From Apostichopus japonicus (taxonomy: Eukaryota > Echinodermata > Holothuroidea > Aspidochirotida > Stichopodidae), in assembly GCF_037975245.1 (NCBI RefSeq), contig NC_092579.1:25837166-25901165 (forward strand): a stretch of DNA of 64,000 nucleotides, read 5' to 3'. The notes below the pieces were generated by a model. The model made no database searches, had not been told where the DNA came from, and worked only from the letters and a program-made list of their open reading frames with translations. How positions within the stretch are numbered: position 1 is the first letter of the stretch; the number at the start of each line of letters is the position of its first letter. Of this stretch, positions 39,695-52,017 are shown piece by piece. The position numbers and the translations under genes were made by a program.

Positions 39695-40032
39695 TTTTCT
39701 ATTGTCGGTTTGACATGTTAAACTTCGTTACATCTTGACGAAAGTGACCAATTATCGAGTTGACAAGTTACGCTAACGTTACATCATGACGAAAATCACC
39801 AAATGTGTACATAACTTGACAAAACACCAAGAATATTTGTCAAGTTGATAAGTTACGATAATATTATAAATTTGGAAAAAGTTGTCAATTGTCGAGTTGC
39901 ATGCGTTTTACTTATCCTGACAACACGTAAGCGTTTCGATTTTCGTCGAGTTGACATGTTACGATAATATATCTTGTCAACTCGACAAACATCACATGTT
40001 GGACCAATCGTTGTGTAAACTAATACGATTGG
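39695..40032. repeat. Cluster of TTGTCGAGTTGACA-type inverted motifs
   Basis: Several degenerate copies of TCGAGTTGACAAGTTACGNT with TTACATCNTGACGAAA occur in both orientations. The cluster ends with AGTTGACATGTTACGATAAT, then TTGTCAACTCGACAA, and the hairpin ACCAATCGTTGTGTAAAC with TAATACGATTGGT. It could be a decayed foldback element. Confidence 0.5.
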
Positions 40033-42590
40033 TTTATATATGTCGCCTGTCCATTTGGAACCACCATAAGGAAGAATAAAGACTTCAAAAAGAGGGGCCA
40101 GTGCTGGCTCTCGACGCCATCGGTTGTAAGGGCTTGCTTGTTTTGTGTGTGATGATATATACTCCTAGAGACTCGAACGAGTGACATTCTGTAGATGTAC
40201 AGGTTAAAGCTCGCCTATATAGTAAAGAATAAATTACGAAAACAGAACAGCCATTCGATTCCTGTGGTAGCGTGTTCTGCCCGTCTTCGTTTGAATCATT
40301 GCAGATGTAAGCAAACAAACTGGCATGTAACTGTAATGATACAGGTAGTAGAGGCTTATCTTTAATTATACTTAGTATTTAGTTTCGATCCCGCCAGAAT
40401 GCTTTTCATTCATTCTATATAGTTCACAACGGTTCACCTCAGCCTCCGTATAGTAGACATTTAGACAGCCAGTTCATATACTAAGTGTGAAAACTGTAGC
40501 CAAAGTAGAAACTTAAAAAACTCGATAGAAGAGAATGTAGTGTATATGTATTTTATGAGACCGTCTCTCAGGAGACCAAACGACGTGTCAAGCTAAGGAA
40601 CTAAGCTATGGGCAGATGAAATCTTACTCTTTTATCCTCAAGGGAAATAAATGAACGGATTCGCCTGACTTCTTGTTGTATGCTAGTTTCAGTGTTCCGC
40701 CTGATTTCAGTTCCATAAAGCTATACAGAGTATATACTCGTACTATTTGTTCACAGGAACATCTGTATGATATCGTCTTCGCTTAGTTGCTCCTATTAGT
40801 CTGCGGCCTGACACCCAAACTAATGTGGTGAGTTGGAGGATGTCATATTCAGGTTAGGAAACACATATCGGAAGTGAGGGCAGCAAAAGGTGGTTTTCTC
40901 CATATCATTGTTTAAAGGATACCGGTGTCTCGTCAACAAATGAAACATTCGTACTTAAAAAGCATATGGTAGACCAATAAGACTTTATTCAGAATCTGCT
41001 TTTTCTTTGCCAAAGACTCCGCAAGTGTAGGGAAAATGTAACCCATGGTGCAATGGTTCTTGGTATTGGACATTAAATAGTTTATAAACTTTTGTTTTGG
41101 CGTTTACCATTTTTCATGCCTCCCTTCAAGTTGCATCATCTCTCGACCTGTGTATATATATATAAGTAATTCAAATGTGGATGTATGATGCCATTAACGC
41201 CATCAGTCATAGTATTTGGACAAGCTTAATCACAATTTGGCATCCATACATTAATTATTTTAGCAACTAACTCGTTTTAGCACCTTAGCATATTACCAAG
41301 TACCCGGTATTCTGTTTAAGGTACAAAGAATTGACAACCGTTTGCGTTATGCTGCTGAAAATATCGAAATTGGGATTTCAACAGGGCATTTTGAACGTGT
41401 TCACGGTGTCTTTTTCGCAAGTATAGGTATGGCTACAATGTAACCTACAACGGTATAGGCCTCCTTTACTAATACAGGAAAGAAGATGTTTATCAGTCAG
41501 TCTTATGCTACGAATCCACCCAGTTGAAAAATTATGATTCTAGTTTTTGGACAATTCTGATTATACACCCCCCCCCCCATCACACGACCCTAGCAACGAC
41601 TGTATTTTCATAAATATCGAAAATTAAAATGAGATATCAGGTAAGATATATGAGGATTCCGACGATGTATATCAGCATGTTATAGAATTATATAAGTATA
41701 TGACGAGTTACATAGGAGCGTATATATACCAGTATATATTACAATATGAAATGTGTTTTCCCAGAAAATGAGTTAGGTCGTGTCGTTACGTATGAGCAAG
41801 CTTGATACAGACTACAACTTGATGAATAAGTTAATAAACTGGTAATGCAGAAATATCTCAATAATAAGTTAATTCTAATGCAAGGCTACATTTTCCAATG
41901 TATAGCCTCCGAACCCTTCCCTTGGCATCCTTTCATGGTCTAGAGACCTAACCCTCCAGATTGAGTTAGATCTGAACATGGTCAAACTTAGACCTGATTC
42001 ATTGATTGAAAAAAATAAAAAACCTAATGAATTATGTAATGAATGATTCCCACAATAAATTAACCATGAATTAAGAACTTTATAACCATTGTTTAAAGCG
42101 CACCGATCCCTATTTTTCTGTATCTATCGCACAACTCAAGCGACAATGGTCGAATACTCACATTTCATTCAAACCGCACTTTCAAAATGATGTGCTTCAC
42201 ATCGTGTGCATATTTTATAGGAATTTTACGATGTTTCCATAGTTAGAGTCTGACTCTTATTACGCACACTAGATTTCATCTTTTGGTATCCTGAAATTAA
42301 TTTTGATACGTTCATATTGCTTTTGACATGCTGATGCGATTTTCGACATTTATGAAGCAAACAGCATGTTTAAGCAGGCCTATAATTATGTTCAAATCCA
42401 ATGTTTATTTCTTTTTGATCTTAGGCATGCCAATATCAAATTATGACGCGCTCATTTGTAAATTGTCATATTTATATCATACTATAACATGGCATTTCCA
42501 TTGCATAACGCAGAGAATACTATTAACTTCCGGCTACTCTATAATAAGACGGAAAATTACAAAATGATGAGAATAACTGGGATGTATAAG
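40033..42590. other. Unannotated stretch
   Basis: A C-run at 41569-41578 and a few TA clusters. No gene recognised. Confidence 0.3.
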
Positions 42591-42848
42591 CACTGGCGGC
42601 GCCGGGGGGGGGGGGGGGTGTGACCCATCAACCAAGAATGCGGGTTTGGAAATACCTCTTATGGATATGAAATTCCTCTTTCTGGCATGTGCTTTTGTCT
42701 CTGAAGTCGCTACTAGAGAACGCACACAAAAATATCAAATCCAACAAGTTACGGGGGCTTCATCAAACTGTTTGCTTGCCCCCGCCCCCCCCCCCCGCCC
42801 GCCCCCCCCCCCCCCACCGCAGTGTGGAATTCGCTGGTGCCGCCACTG
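42591..42848. mobile_element. Small hAT-like MITE with C/G homopolymers
   Basis: Ends CACTGGCGGC and, inverted, CAGTGGCGGC, with CAGTGGCG-type hAT ends inferred. Flanks TGTATAAG and GATATAGG match at 5 of 8 positions, compatible with a decayed 8-bp duplication. The interior has a G-run (42604-42617) and a long C-rich tract (42779-42817) that yields proline-rich nonsense frames. Confidence 0.55.
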
Positions 42849-45205
42849 GATATAGGAACATTCAGCAACAATGCAAATTCACAAGAGGAAGAAGTATGTA
42901 TTCTTGTCTTCTAAGTAAGTATGTGCCTGGTGACTTTCGCTTAAGTATGCATGATAATATCCGGGATTTGGATTATGATCAAGACCCGTTCAAGCGAGAT
43001 ATAATGTCTATTGTATGGATTTACATGTACATGTATACCTAGCGGCCTAGCCAATCATCTTAATTGCTTTTATACCATAAGTGCTAGTCGGTGCTAATCT
43101 ATAGCAAGCAGTGCCGCTTCTCACAGTGAACGTGCTTTAAGGAAGAATACCTCTATTGAAGCAACGCAATTTTTCGTTCATTCACCTTTAACGATCATGT
43201 ACAAAGAGTGCCAATGTTGCTAAAATAAACCCTTCATGGCCTCACGAAAGTGAGATCTGGACGACGGGGAATCATTGAACGCTCGCAGCGTCGCCACAAG
43301 CAAAACAGTATATAGATGACACTGTAGCAATGTTGCAAAAACGAGCATGAAGAAACACTGACATAATTTTTGGATTGTTAGGTAGGCCTACTCAATATGC
43401 TTAACAACAGAAATAACCAGTATCATAGTACATTCACTGCATTGCGCCACAAGGTTTGATCAATGACAATATTAATAGTGTTCAAACTGATATTGAACTG
43501 GGATAGAGAATATATATAATTTTTAATTTACGCGATAAAAACACGACAATATGAATATGTGAATGAGCGGGAAACGGAACAAGAAAGCAAACGGACCTTT
43601 CTAATTTTTAAAATTAATATATAGAATGCGATTTGTCTGGAAGTAGTTTGCTCAGTTAATGATATGTTTTACATGAACGATCCAGACTTGTCAATATTGA
43701 GTAGGCTATAAAATGTAAGGGTTTGTTTGCACTCCTCGCATTTATTGGTATTAGATTGAGCCACGTCATCAAACCTCCCCTTGCGATATTTAAGAACTAA
43801 TGGTTACTCAAATCACGAGAAGGAACGAAAAGAGTCATTGGGCAGCTATTGCAAACGTTACTAAAGTAGATTAGTCGCAAAGATTGAGACGTGTGGACTT
43901 GCGCGGCAGTTCTCACTGCTGTAAGAAGATTGTACTAACAGGACATTCCGTAAAGTGCCAGTAGGTCCACACATATCTAAGGCGATTATTTACACCTTCG
44001 TGATGGGTGCGAGTGAACGCTGGAAGGTGTAGCTGATAGCAAATTTCGACGTTCTTTTCCCCGCAATCGACGGGCGCATACTTTAATTGAGTAAAATCAA
44101 CAATTTAGCGGGTAGGTCTTTACAAGCCTCCTCATCACTAATATAGGTGATCTAGAAAAGGTATATCTTCCCTCCCTTCGTGCTATATAGCTTTAACCGA
44201 TATTTTACGCAAGTCCGTTAAAACTAAACGAATGTGTCCGCTGCAGCTACGATAAGTATCGAATTCTACAGAGATAGCCTATGCTCAGAATTCATGTTGA
44301 AATTGTTTTATATTATCCTTTCATGAGGTTTTTGCTATAACTTGTGATTTTTGGATAATGAATCGAAACATGGTTTGAATAATTTATCCTGTCGTCATTG
44401 GTTGTATGAGAAAAACTCGTATTTTGAAAACGTAATTCTGTTTACCATTCACCTTTGTTGGCTAAAAGCAATTAGTATTATTACATTAAAATTACCACCT
44501 GCCTCGAATATAAAAGGACTATAAGACTGTACTAAAAAAAATCGAACCTAGGCAACCGCTAAAAGCCACGAACTACAAACAATAAACAGTAGAGTTGTTG
44601 GCAATAGCAGAGAGTAGCTGAAGTCATCAATATAGGATATGGTAGTGATTAATAACGTTACAATGCAGGTGTGGTAGCCTAAGCTGAGTTTTCACAGGTC
44701 TAGAGTCGTTCCTAAAGCACTTACAAATACCATTACAACCGCAATGTATTGGTAAATATTGGATAGCACGTGCAAACTGATCATGCCTAAAAGCCACGTC
44801 CGTTCCTTAACAAGACACAATGTTCCTGTTAAGGCGATTGAATGTTCTTTTTTAAACAAAACGCTGGTTAAGCAATTCGAACTTCTCCCTATTTGCTATT
44901 GTACACTGTTAATTCTATATCTTTCTGTGTCGGACGGTAACAGAGGAGTGGGAACCTCAAATGAGGAGCCAAATACAGGCATGTATAAAGTCGGGTAGGG
45001 CATTTCAGGGACACGCATGATTCGACTTTACAAAGTTGAAAACATCTACGATAAGCACAATAGTACGGTGTATTGTAAATCTACAATCTGGGGTATTTTG
45101 TTGAAGTGGTAGATGATGGGCGTGTTTGTTTGGCTGTAGCTAGTGGACCTGTTTCACGTCTTTTCTATAAATTCAATCAGTCATCAAGATCATTTTTATC
45201 CACAG
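42849..45205. other. Unannotated stretch
   Basis: No gene recognised. A plus-strand frame at 44759-44998 has no motif. Confidence 0.3.
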
Positions 45206-45318
45206 GAAGCCTTGAAGTTGAGTACAACTATCAGTTGCTTCGCAACAGAACTTGTTATCCGAGAAGTTTTTGTGATATGATCGTGAAAAGAACTTTTCCC
45301 TGGCCAACATTGAATACG
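45206..45318 (+). CDS. Candidate orphan internal exon, unknown product
   Basis: A 113-bp open segment lies between a pyrimidine-rich acceptor (TTTTTATCCACAG) and a donor (ACG then GTATGA), with start phase 1 and end phase 0. It would encode GSLEVEYNYQLLRNRT, then CYPRSFCDMIVKRTFPWPTLNT. The opening resembles the strand that follows the GS cleavage site of SEA-type domains, but that is a weak likeness over few residues. No partner exons were recognised on the plus strand nearby. It could be chance; I do not assign a function. Confidence 0.25.
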
Positions 45319-46840
45319 GTATGAATCCTTTCCCAGTTTAATCACGCATGCATTTGAACGACAAACAAACGTTTTGCAATAAATAATCTGTTAGTATACA
45401 GACGTTTCTTGAAACCTATTTTGTATTCAGGATTGTAATGAGATTACATCGGTGTGATGAACAACTTTGTATCACTGCCGAAATACGGTTAATAACAAAG
45501 ATCCGTCATTTGCGTCCACAACTGGATATCCTATTGATATATAACACCGTCTACTCTATGGAGTATCTTTATTCATTTGTGTATAGTTTGTGTGCTGGTA
45601 CTCGATAGGATAAACAATCCTTCCTCATCAACTTCACAGTTTACATCGGGTAGAATGACTTCAACAAAGAGAGAGTAATATCAATATAATTTCCATAATT
45701 ATTGAGACGTAAACAGAAGATAGAATTTCGGGAATAACATTAATGCTAAGAGTTTGTCGCTTTTAGTCAAAATTAGAGCCCTTTTCTTACAAAGAGGCCG
45801 TATGTAAATTTGGACTGCCATTTCGCGATGTGTAATATGACATGCACTTTAATTATTTAACAACAAACTTACCGTCCGGCAGTGTTGTAATATCTGGGAT
45901 CATAGCACTGTATACGAATGATCGTAGAAAACGCACAGTTGTTAGCGATATTCTTAGGACACTAATTACACCCGCTATCTTCTCTCGGATTTCATGTTTA
46001 GACAATCTCAACTATTTCAAAATGAGCCGGTTGTTTACGTGGTTTTGCCATGCATGCAATGCGTGTTTGTTTAATCACAACGTTGGATAAAGTTGCTGGT
46101 CAGCCGGATAACGTTACTCATTTACAGCTATGTGTGTGTAGCATATAGTGTGCTCGTCAGCACTGTACACAACGGTTTGAGATTTACTATATAATGACAG
46201 TCGCTCTTCACCATATATCGATGCGATTCGCAGTTTCATGTACCAGGAATGTTTGTACTATGACGCATGTATCCTTTGTTTCAACCAAACACATTAAGAA
46301 TCATGAGAAATGCAAGTGTTGTTGACGATATACGATATCGTTTTATAATGCGTGATAGATCATTGGCGATATACACTGTTGCCTTTCAAGGAAATTAAAT
46401 TTGATGTTATTAATCTATTGTGGTCCGATTTATCACAATTAACAATATTAAAAATGAAGCTACAAATTTCTTGGGATCACTAATCTAAACTCCAGAGTGA
46501 AATTCAGTTGCGACGGCAGTGACATGTCAGTGTGCATGCTAATTAGTACCAAAATGTTTGGGTGGAGTGCGCGACTTTAGGTGAGGTTAATTGAAGATCT
46601 CTTAAGCGTTGCTTGCTCTTTGGAAGGCGCAGGGATACTTTTTGGTTCGGAGGGGGGGGGGGTGCAGGGGAAGGGCCACATTCTCAGGTGATACCAAGGT
46701 ATTGGTCTCTTTCTTACACTTAAACAAGTTAATGTAGATCATTAACTTATCATTGACAAGTCCAGTTTTATTTGATGTTATTAAGCATCCAGATGGTTAA
46801 ATTTGCATGGTAGTTTAGTGTAATGATATGTAACATTTTT
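45319..46840. other. Unannotated stretch
   Basis: A strong-looking minus-strand splice donor (GACG then GTAAGT) near 45874 closes an open frame of about 50 codons with no known motif. A G-run lies at 46651-46661. Confidence 0.3.
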
Positions 46841-47060
46841 ACACTATTCTGGAGAAGGTCAAAGGTCATTTTGGTCAGCAGAGGTCAAATCTTGAAAACC
46901 TTGCAAACAAGATATTTCAAGAAAAATAACAACAGTATATCTCGTATGAAGCATGTGGCTTCCGTGAATTGAGTGCAAGGTCCCTATTGGTGTTGACCGA
47001 GGTCAATGGTCACTAAGGGCCAGCAGAGCTGAAAGTTTGAAATTGTGAAAACATTTGTAA
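46841..47060 (+). repeat. AGGTCA-rich dispersed repeat fragment
   Basis: Starts GAGAAGGTCAAAGGTCATTT, then AGAGGTCAAATCTTGAAAAC and TTGAGTGCAAGGTCCCTATT, resembling the R2 and R3 copies. It holds a perfect AGGTCAAAGGTCA at 46856-46868. Confidence 0.5.
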
Positions 47061-47324
47061 TGTCTAGAACCGGAGTATCCATATTAGCATGGTAGATTAG
47101 TAGTCTCTTCCACCGGTTTCAGCATAGCTAGGCCTTACAAGTAACGTTCGTCTTTCGTCACGTTTATGATCATTGGACAACTCGAACAAACCTGCCTAGG
47201 CCTATGAGCAATTGTATGTGGTCTAGGCCAGCAACGGTGTGTAAAGTTGGGTTCGTTAACACAACAACGTAAAGAATACCAGTAAGAACACCAATAAACT
47301 TAAGATATTATATATAACTTATTT

Positions 47325-48935
47325 CTTAAGGCACTTTTCCACTGGCTATCAGTCATAATTCGCAAGGTCTAGAACAATTTAATGAGTTAGGAGACAAGTT
47401 TGCTGTTGTTGCTGCTAGGATTTTTTGGAAGGTTAGATGCTCTTTCAACCTCAGATGTTCATTGCGTAAAAGATCGCTCTGATTTAGGCAGTGTTATGGA
47501 GTATTAGCGATATTTTTTCTCTCAATCTTCAGCTAAAAGACAAGATAAATAATTGGGAAAATGGACTGTAACGCGCCGTCCTCAGTGGTTGCGCAAGGAA
47601 GAGTAGAAATGGATGAGTACAGGAATAAGACTGTCGACAGGAGATATTAAAGTTTAAAACGTTTATTCACGTTCTACATACACGTAAAGGTGGTACACAG
47701 TGGTCGTGCATTACAGAGACAACTATTAACTTACGAGAAAGATGCTTGAACACATGCTTAGGAACCGATTAAAACTACAATACAACACAAGAAAGCATTA
47801 ATGACGGGTCTCGGCGCTGAAGATGGGAGATTGGGTCTCGGCGCGAATGGCGTTAATGTTAATCCTCGGCGCGGTTGCTGGAATGTTGACACTCGGCGCA
47901 GGTGTGATATTTGAACGGCGGTGCAGATGGCGGAATACAAATTGGCGGCGCAGTTGGCGGAATAGTGAACGGCGGCGCAGTTGCCTGTGTGATGAACCTG
48001 GTTTCTTAGATTACTTCGTGTTCTTTCCAATTTCCTGGGCTGGTCCACCGCCGTTTGCACTGTGGCTCCCTAAGAGTGGTCAGAGACTCAATAGCCCTAA
48101 CTACGAGCCCTTACTTACTTTTCAACAGAAACTACTCCCTATACCTTCAACGTGTGAAACAACAATTAACCCTATTAGGAACATAAGCCACGTTCAGTCT
48201 ACAATCACCAACCAATCAAATGCGATTTACTACGATAATACGTGCCGGTAAGATTCACCCAGACCTAAAATGTCTAACTATATATGTTACTCAGTGACCT
48301 CTAAAACCGGTCAGTTCATAAATCAAGGAAGTGACAACCCCCTCATCCGAATTTATCTAAACAAATTCCGTTAAGCGTCTAATATGTTGGAGAATCAACC
48401 CAAGTACGACAGTTAATTAGGGGGAAATACCTGCTAACGCTAACGACAAATACGGGACTTTGTCGCGCTAATCGAGAAGCGGTTCAAAGTAGCAGTGAGG
48501 TAACGTATAGGCTTAGGACTCGCACACACCTAGCTACTGTAAAGTATACGCCTAGTACTATTGGAGCCCTAATGTAACAGAAGCCAAGCTACCTTCGTGG
48601 GTATTTTTGCAGATGTTTTATTTTTACTTGTGTGAAACATTACAGTAGGCCTAGCTGCTTATTTATGATTCTGCGACATGTTTACTCAACACTCACTTTT
48701 GGTGGAAAAAAGTTTAAATTTCATACTGCACAGAAACATAATTTTCCAATGTGCAATTAAGTTGCACCTTGTATCTGCCTAACTGCCTAACCTTTGTTCA
48801 TAGAAAATATTGATGTTGCAGATCTGTACTATATGGAGACTTGAACAACAATCATAAGCCTAGTGGCGAGTAGATTTTTATTCACGGTCGCCAAATAGCG
48901 AGTACTTTTAAAAATATTTGTCGAGGCCTGAAAAC
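47325..48935 (-). repeat. Dispersed repeat family R1, copy 3 (inverted), interrupted
   Basis: Aligns to 8455-9215 on the reverse strand in two blocks, 48935-48454 and 47566-47325. The break corresponds to position about 8930 in copy 1 and is occupied by the LTR-like insertion. Confidence 0.8.
47567..48448 (-). mobile_element. Solo-LTR-like insertion, about 0.88 kb
   Basis: The inserted segment begins TGTAACGCG and ends AACGACA, so on the minus strand it runs TGTCGTT to CGTTACA with the TG...CA ends of LTRs. On the minus strand it shows a TATA-like CATATATAGTTAG near 48280 and an AATAAA near 47663 towards its 3' end, as an LTR would. GGAC occurs on both sides (47563-47566 and 48454-48457), but not tight against the CA end, so the right boundary or the duplication is uncertain. 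A plus-strand frame at 47823-48251 inside comes from GGCGGCGCAGTT repeats and is not a gene. No internal retroelement genes. Confidence 0.5.
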
Positions 48936-49059
48936 CTTGAAAACATGATTTCTCATAGTAGGATTCATGGATACTTTTCATACATAGTATATAGATTTTC
49001 CATATTGAGTACAAGAATCCTGTTGCTTGTGATGTCAAATCTCTTTTGAGGTCAATTCA

Positions 49060-49325
49060 ATGGGAATCGTGGCTATTTCTCATACTTGTTGTGGATTCAT
49101 AACATTGAGTACACGACCCCTAATGTTATTTGTAGAGGTGTGTATAGCCAGGTACAGTAGACTGACTTGTGTGTATCATGCCATAGTGTAATTGTATCAA
49201 AATGGTGGTTCGGGCCATTAATTTTGTAACAGCTAGTTCTGGTTACTATCCAGCAGACGTCTAGTGCAATGAAGTCATCGAAACCTCAATGCATTTTGCA
49301 TCTGGTTCATATATCTTTCCGTTGC
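49060..49325 (+). repeat. Dispersed repeat family R3, copy 2
   Basis: Matches 36935-37190 in the same orientation, about 80 percent identical by eye. Confidence 0.75.
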
Positions 49326-51725
49326 AATTCGATATTAAAGTCATATAACAGTCCATTTCAGAGTCAAAGAATTAAATAACGTTTATATGCATATGATTCA
49401 TACTAATATGAAAGTGGACATGGGCGAAGAAATATTGACAATCGAATACAACCGTTAATTACTTGCTATAGCCATTAACCTTCACTGACTGGATGAAGGA
49501 CGGAACGGCCATATTTTTACCATGAAATATTGATGTTAACTTCCCATTCACTCAATCAATGAAGTAAATTTCTGGTTTGTTTGTACTGGAAAGTAGGCAT
49601 TGTTCGTATTAACATTTATGACAACAGCATTGCTTCAGGATCGGATGTCACATTAACTTCATCGAAGTGTTGTCATGGTGATAAAACAGAAGAATGAATC
49701 AGTCATGGTTGTTCGTATTCGTTCACTTTTGATTTGATGTTTACTATTATACGTTTTTGTCAACGGAAGATAACCTGACTGCCGTCAATGACATTCCAAA
49801 TGATGCAAATGAACGAATAGCTTGGGCTTAGTTAAGCTGACAGACAAAGAATTGTATGCAGATTTTAACGTTATCGCGCACTTTAGGGTGTGTTGAGGCA
49901 GGACTGTACCACTATGGTTGGCTAATTCGTTAATAATGGGGAAAATATTTTCACAACTGGCACATATATTGAGATATGTTACAGTGATGTACAAAATCTT
50001 TGGAAATCTGTTAAAAGGATAGAGCACGGGCATTATGACCCAGAGCCGTATAGACTACGGCTCTGTTAAGCCTGGAATTCCATAAATGACGTCATGTATA
50101 ATGCTATAGCCTAGCCTAGCCCTTATGGGGGTGTTACCTGCAGAATAACTATTTGAATTCAGCCAACTACTACTACCTGTGTAATTATTTCTAATGTCAT
50201 GCTACTGGGGAATATCATCACTGCACTATCACTAAACGTTAGTAACTTGGTAGTCTGCGCGAAAACGTGTGCATTGACGATACTACTATCCTACTGTGCT
50301 AATCGGCTTTAGTAGTACTACTAGTATAGGCTAGGCCTACAGCACCTAATTTGTTGACACTGCTGCGCTTTACGTACCTTACCAGACATTGGCTGTAGAT
50401 GTGATTCCGGGCTTATACATGGTGTGTCACAGAGCCGTAGATATAAACTATAACTTGCAACAACAAAAGAAGAATCAGTGAATAATGTCATAATGTCTAT
50501 CGTTTTTATAACACCACATTTAACGTTATAAAAACATATTTTAGAGGCTCTTTTAAAAAGGTTATGATAACGTTTTGTGTTTGCTGCAGCTAATCAGTAT
50601 CACCTTTCGAAGACAGATAAACAGCCATACCCATTCAAAAAAACACTTATGACAAGAAAGAAATGGTTTGCTTATTTGCCAGCTATCCATATTAGCTTCA
50701 AGCAAAACTGTCTCGAAGTGGCATGAAGATGTTGAATCGGGTCACAATTATTATAAGGTGCAGAAAACCACCTCTTCGGCTTTCGCTTCTGGTTTCTTAT
50801 TCAAACATTACTATAAATATTGACATTGTTATAGTGTGCTGTTACCTTTCTGTTTTTGAACTGTTAATTACACAGGTCTTCAACGAATTATGTATGAATC
50901 ATCCAGTTACCATAGTGATATTAACTTGGGAGTCCCACAGTATGTATGTAGTTGATGCACTCCCTACGTTGGTCTTAAGCTGTTTTGGCCAACGTGTTGC
51001 GACCTTGTCAAGATATTATTGCGTTCATTGTTGTTAGAACTGAGATTATCGATAGTTCATCTCAATAAGTAATCCCAAAACATATTGCAATGTACTATTA
51101 GTCATCAACTATCCATGGCACAACATCACACACAGGAATACATCTAACCAAGTTTAAAGTAATTCGGCTTTGGGACTTTGACGTATTTCTTTGCAGAATT
51201 TATCCAAGTTTGATTTCTTCTCTCCTGTATTGGCAGGATATACGTAATGTATATGTTAATGTTATGTCCCTGTTAGAGGGTTATACCCATATTGTAGATG
51301 TCAAGTGTGTAGCATACGTTTCTAGTCAGTTTTCTGTTTTTTGATTTAACTTTATGTCATCCCTTGTTGCATGGTGTTCAAAGTACCGTGAACATCTGTA
51401 TAGTATTCCAAAGCAAAGAAATAGTTAATCAGCGATTGCCACCAACATAGCGTTGGATAGCTTATAGTGGTAAAGGATAGTGCTATAGGCTATATAGCAC
51501 TTCTGAGGAGTAAAAGCAGACACAAACGAGAAAATCATCTTTTCTGGGCGATATCCTAGCTTAAATGTAAATAGGTGATGTTAAGTGCTAGTAGGATGTG
51601 AAACTACCATCTTGTTGTTTTTCTTTCAATGTTTTCAAGCTAATATATTAATTTCAAATATTTTAGATTCAGTATTTTCAAAACCCTTCCCCATTACAGA
51701 AAACAAGCATTGTAATAATAAAAGA
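49326..51725. other. Unannotated stretch
   Basis: No recognised gene. A plus-strand frame at 50723-51037 (104 codons) is hydrophobic in places but matches nothing I know. Confidence 0.3.
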
Positions 51726-51729
51726 AAAC

Positions 51730-51730
<1 letters not shown>

Positions 51731-51778
<48 letters not shown>

Positions 51779-51822
51779 TATATTTATATATATTTTTATT
51801 TATATATTTATATATATATTTA

Positions 51823-51860
<38 letters not shown>
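51731..51860. repeat. TA / TTTATA microsatellite
   Basis: Pure TA flanks a degenerate TTTATATATATTT core. It runs straight into the tRNA-like sequence; a further TA run follows at 51980-52010. Confidence 0.95.
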
Positions 51861-51863
<3 letters not shown>

Positions 51864-51930
51864 ATAGCCTAGTGGTTAGGGCGTCCGCGTACAGAGCGGG
51901 AGGCCCGTGGTTCGAATCCCGGTGGACGCT
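51858..51930 (+). tRNA. tRNA-like sequence, probably the head of a tRNA-derived SINE or a pseudogene
   Basis: The 73-nt length fits a tRNA. The A box region is TAGCCTAGTGG and the B box GGTTCGAATCC. The D stem pairs GCCT/GGGC and the anticodon stem TCCGC/GCGGG with loop GTACAGA (anticodon ACA by position). The T stem has two mismatches. Only about four to five acceptor pairs form, because the 5' acceptor bases are replaced by the TA microsatellite. A true functional tRNA is unlikely. The downstream tail GCAAGTTTTTTCACTG and the second TA run fit a SINE. Confidence 0.55.
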
Positions 51931-51976
51931 GCAAGTTTTTTCACTGTTCTTGATTTTCCAACTCATTACGATTTTC

Positions 51977-52016
<40 letters not shown>

Positions 52017-52017
<1 letters not shown>

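Noticed and set aside
45842-46090. Frames on both strands near a GTAAGT donor
   Set aside because: No acceptor of quality and no known motif; the donor match alone is not evidence of an exon.
47823-48251. 142-codon plus-strand frame
   Set aside because: Lies within the LTR-like insertion and depends on short GGCGGCGCAGTT repeats; no domain.
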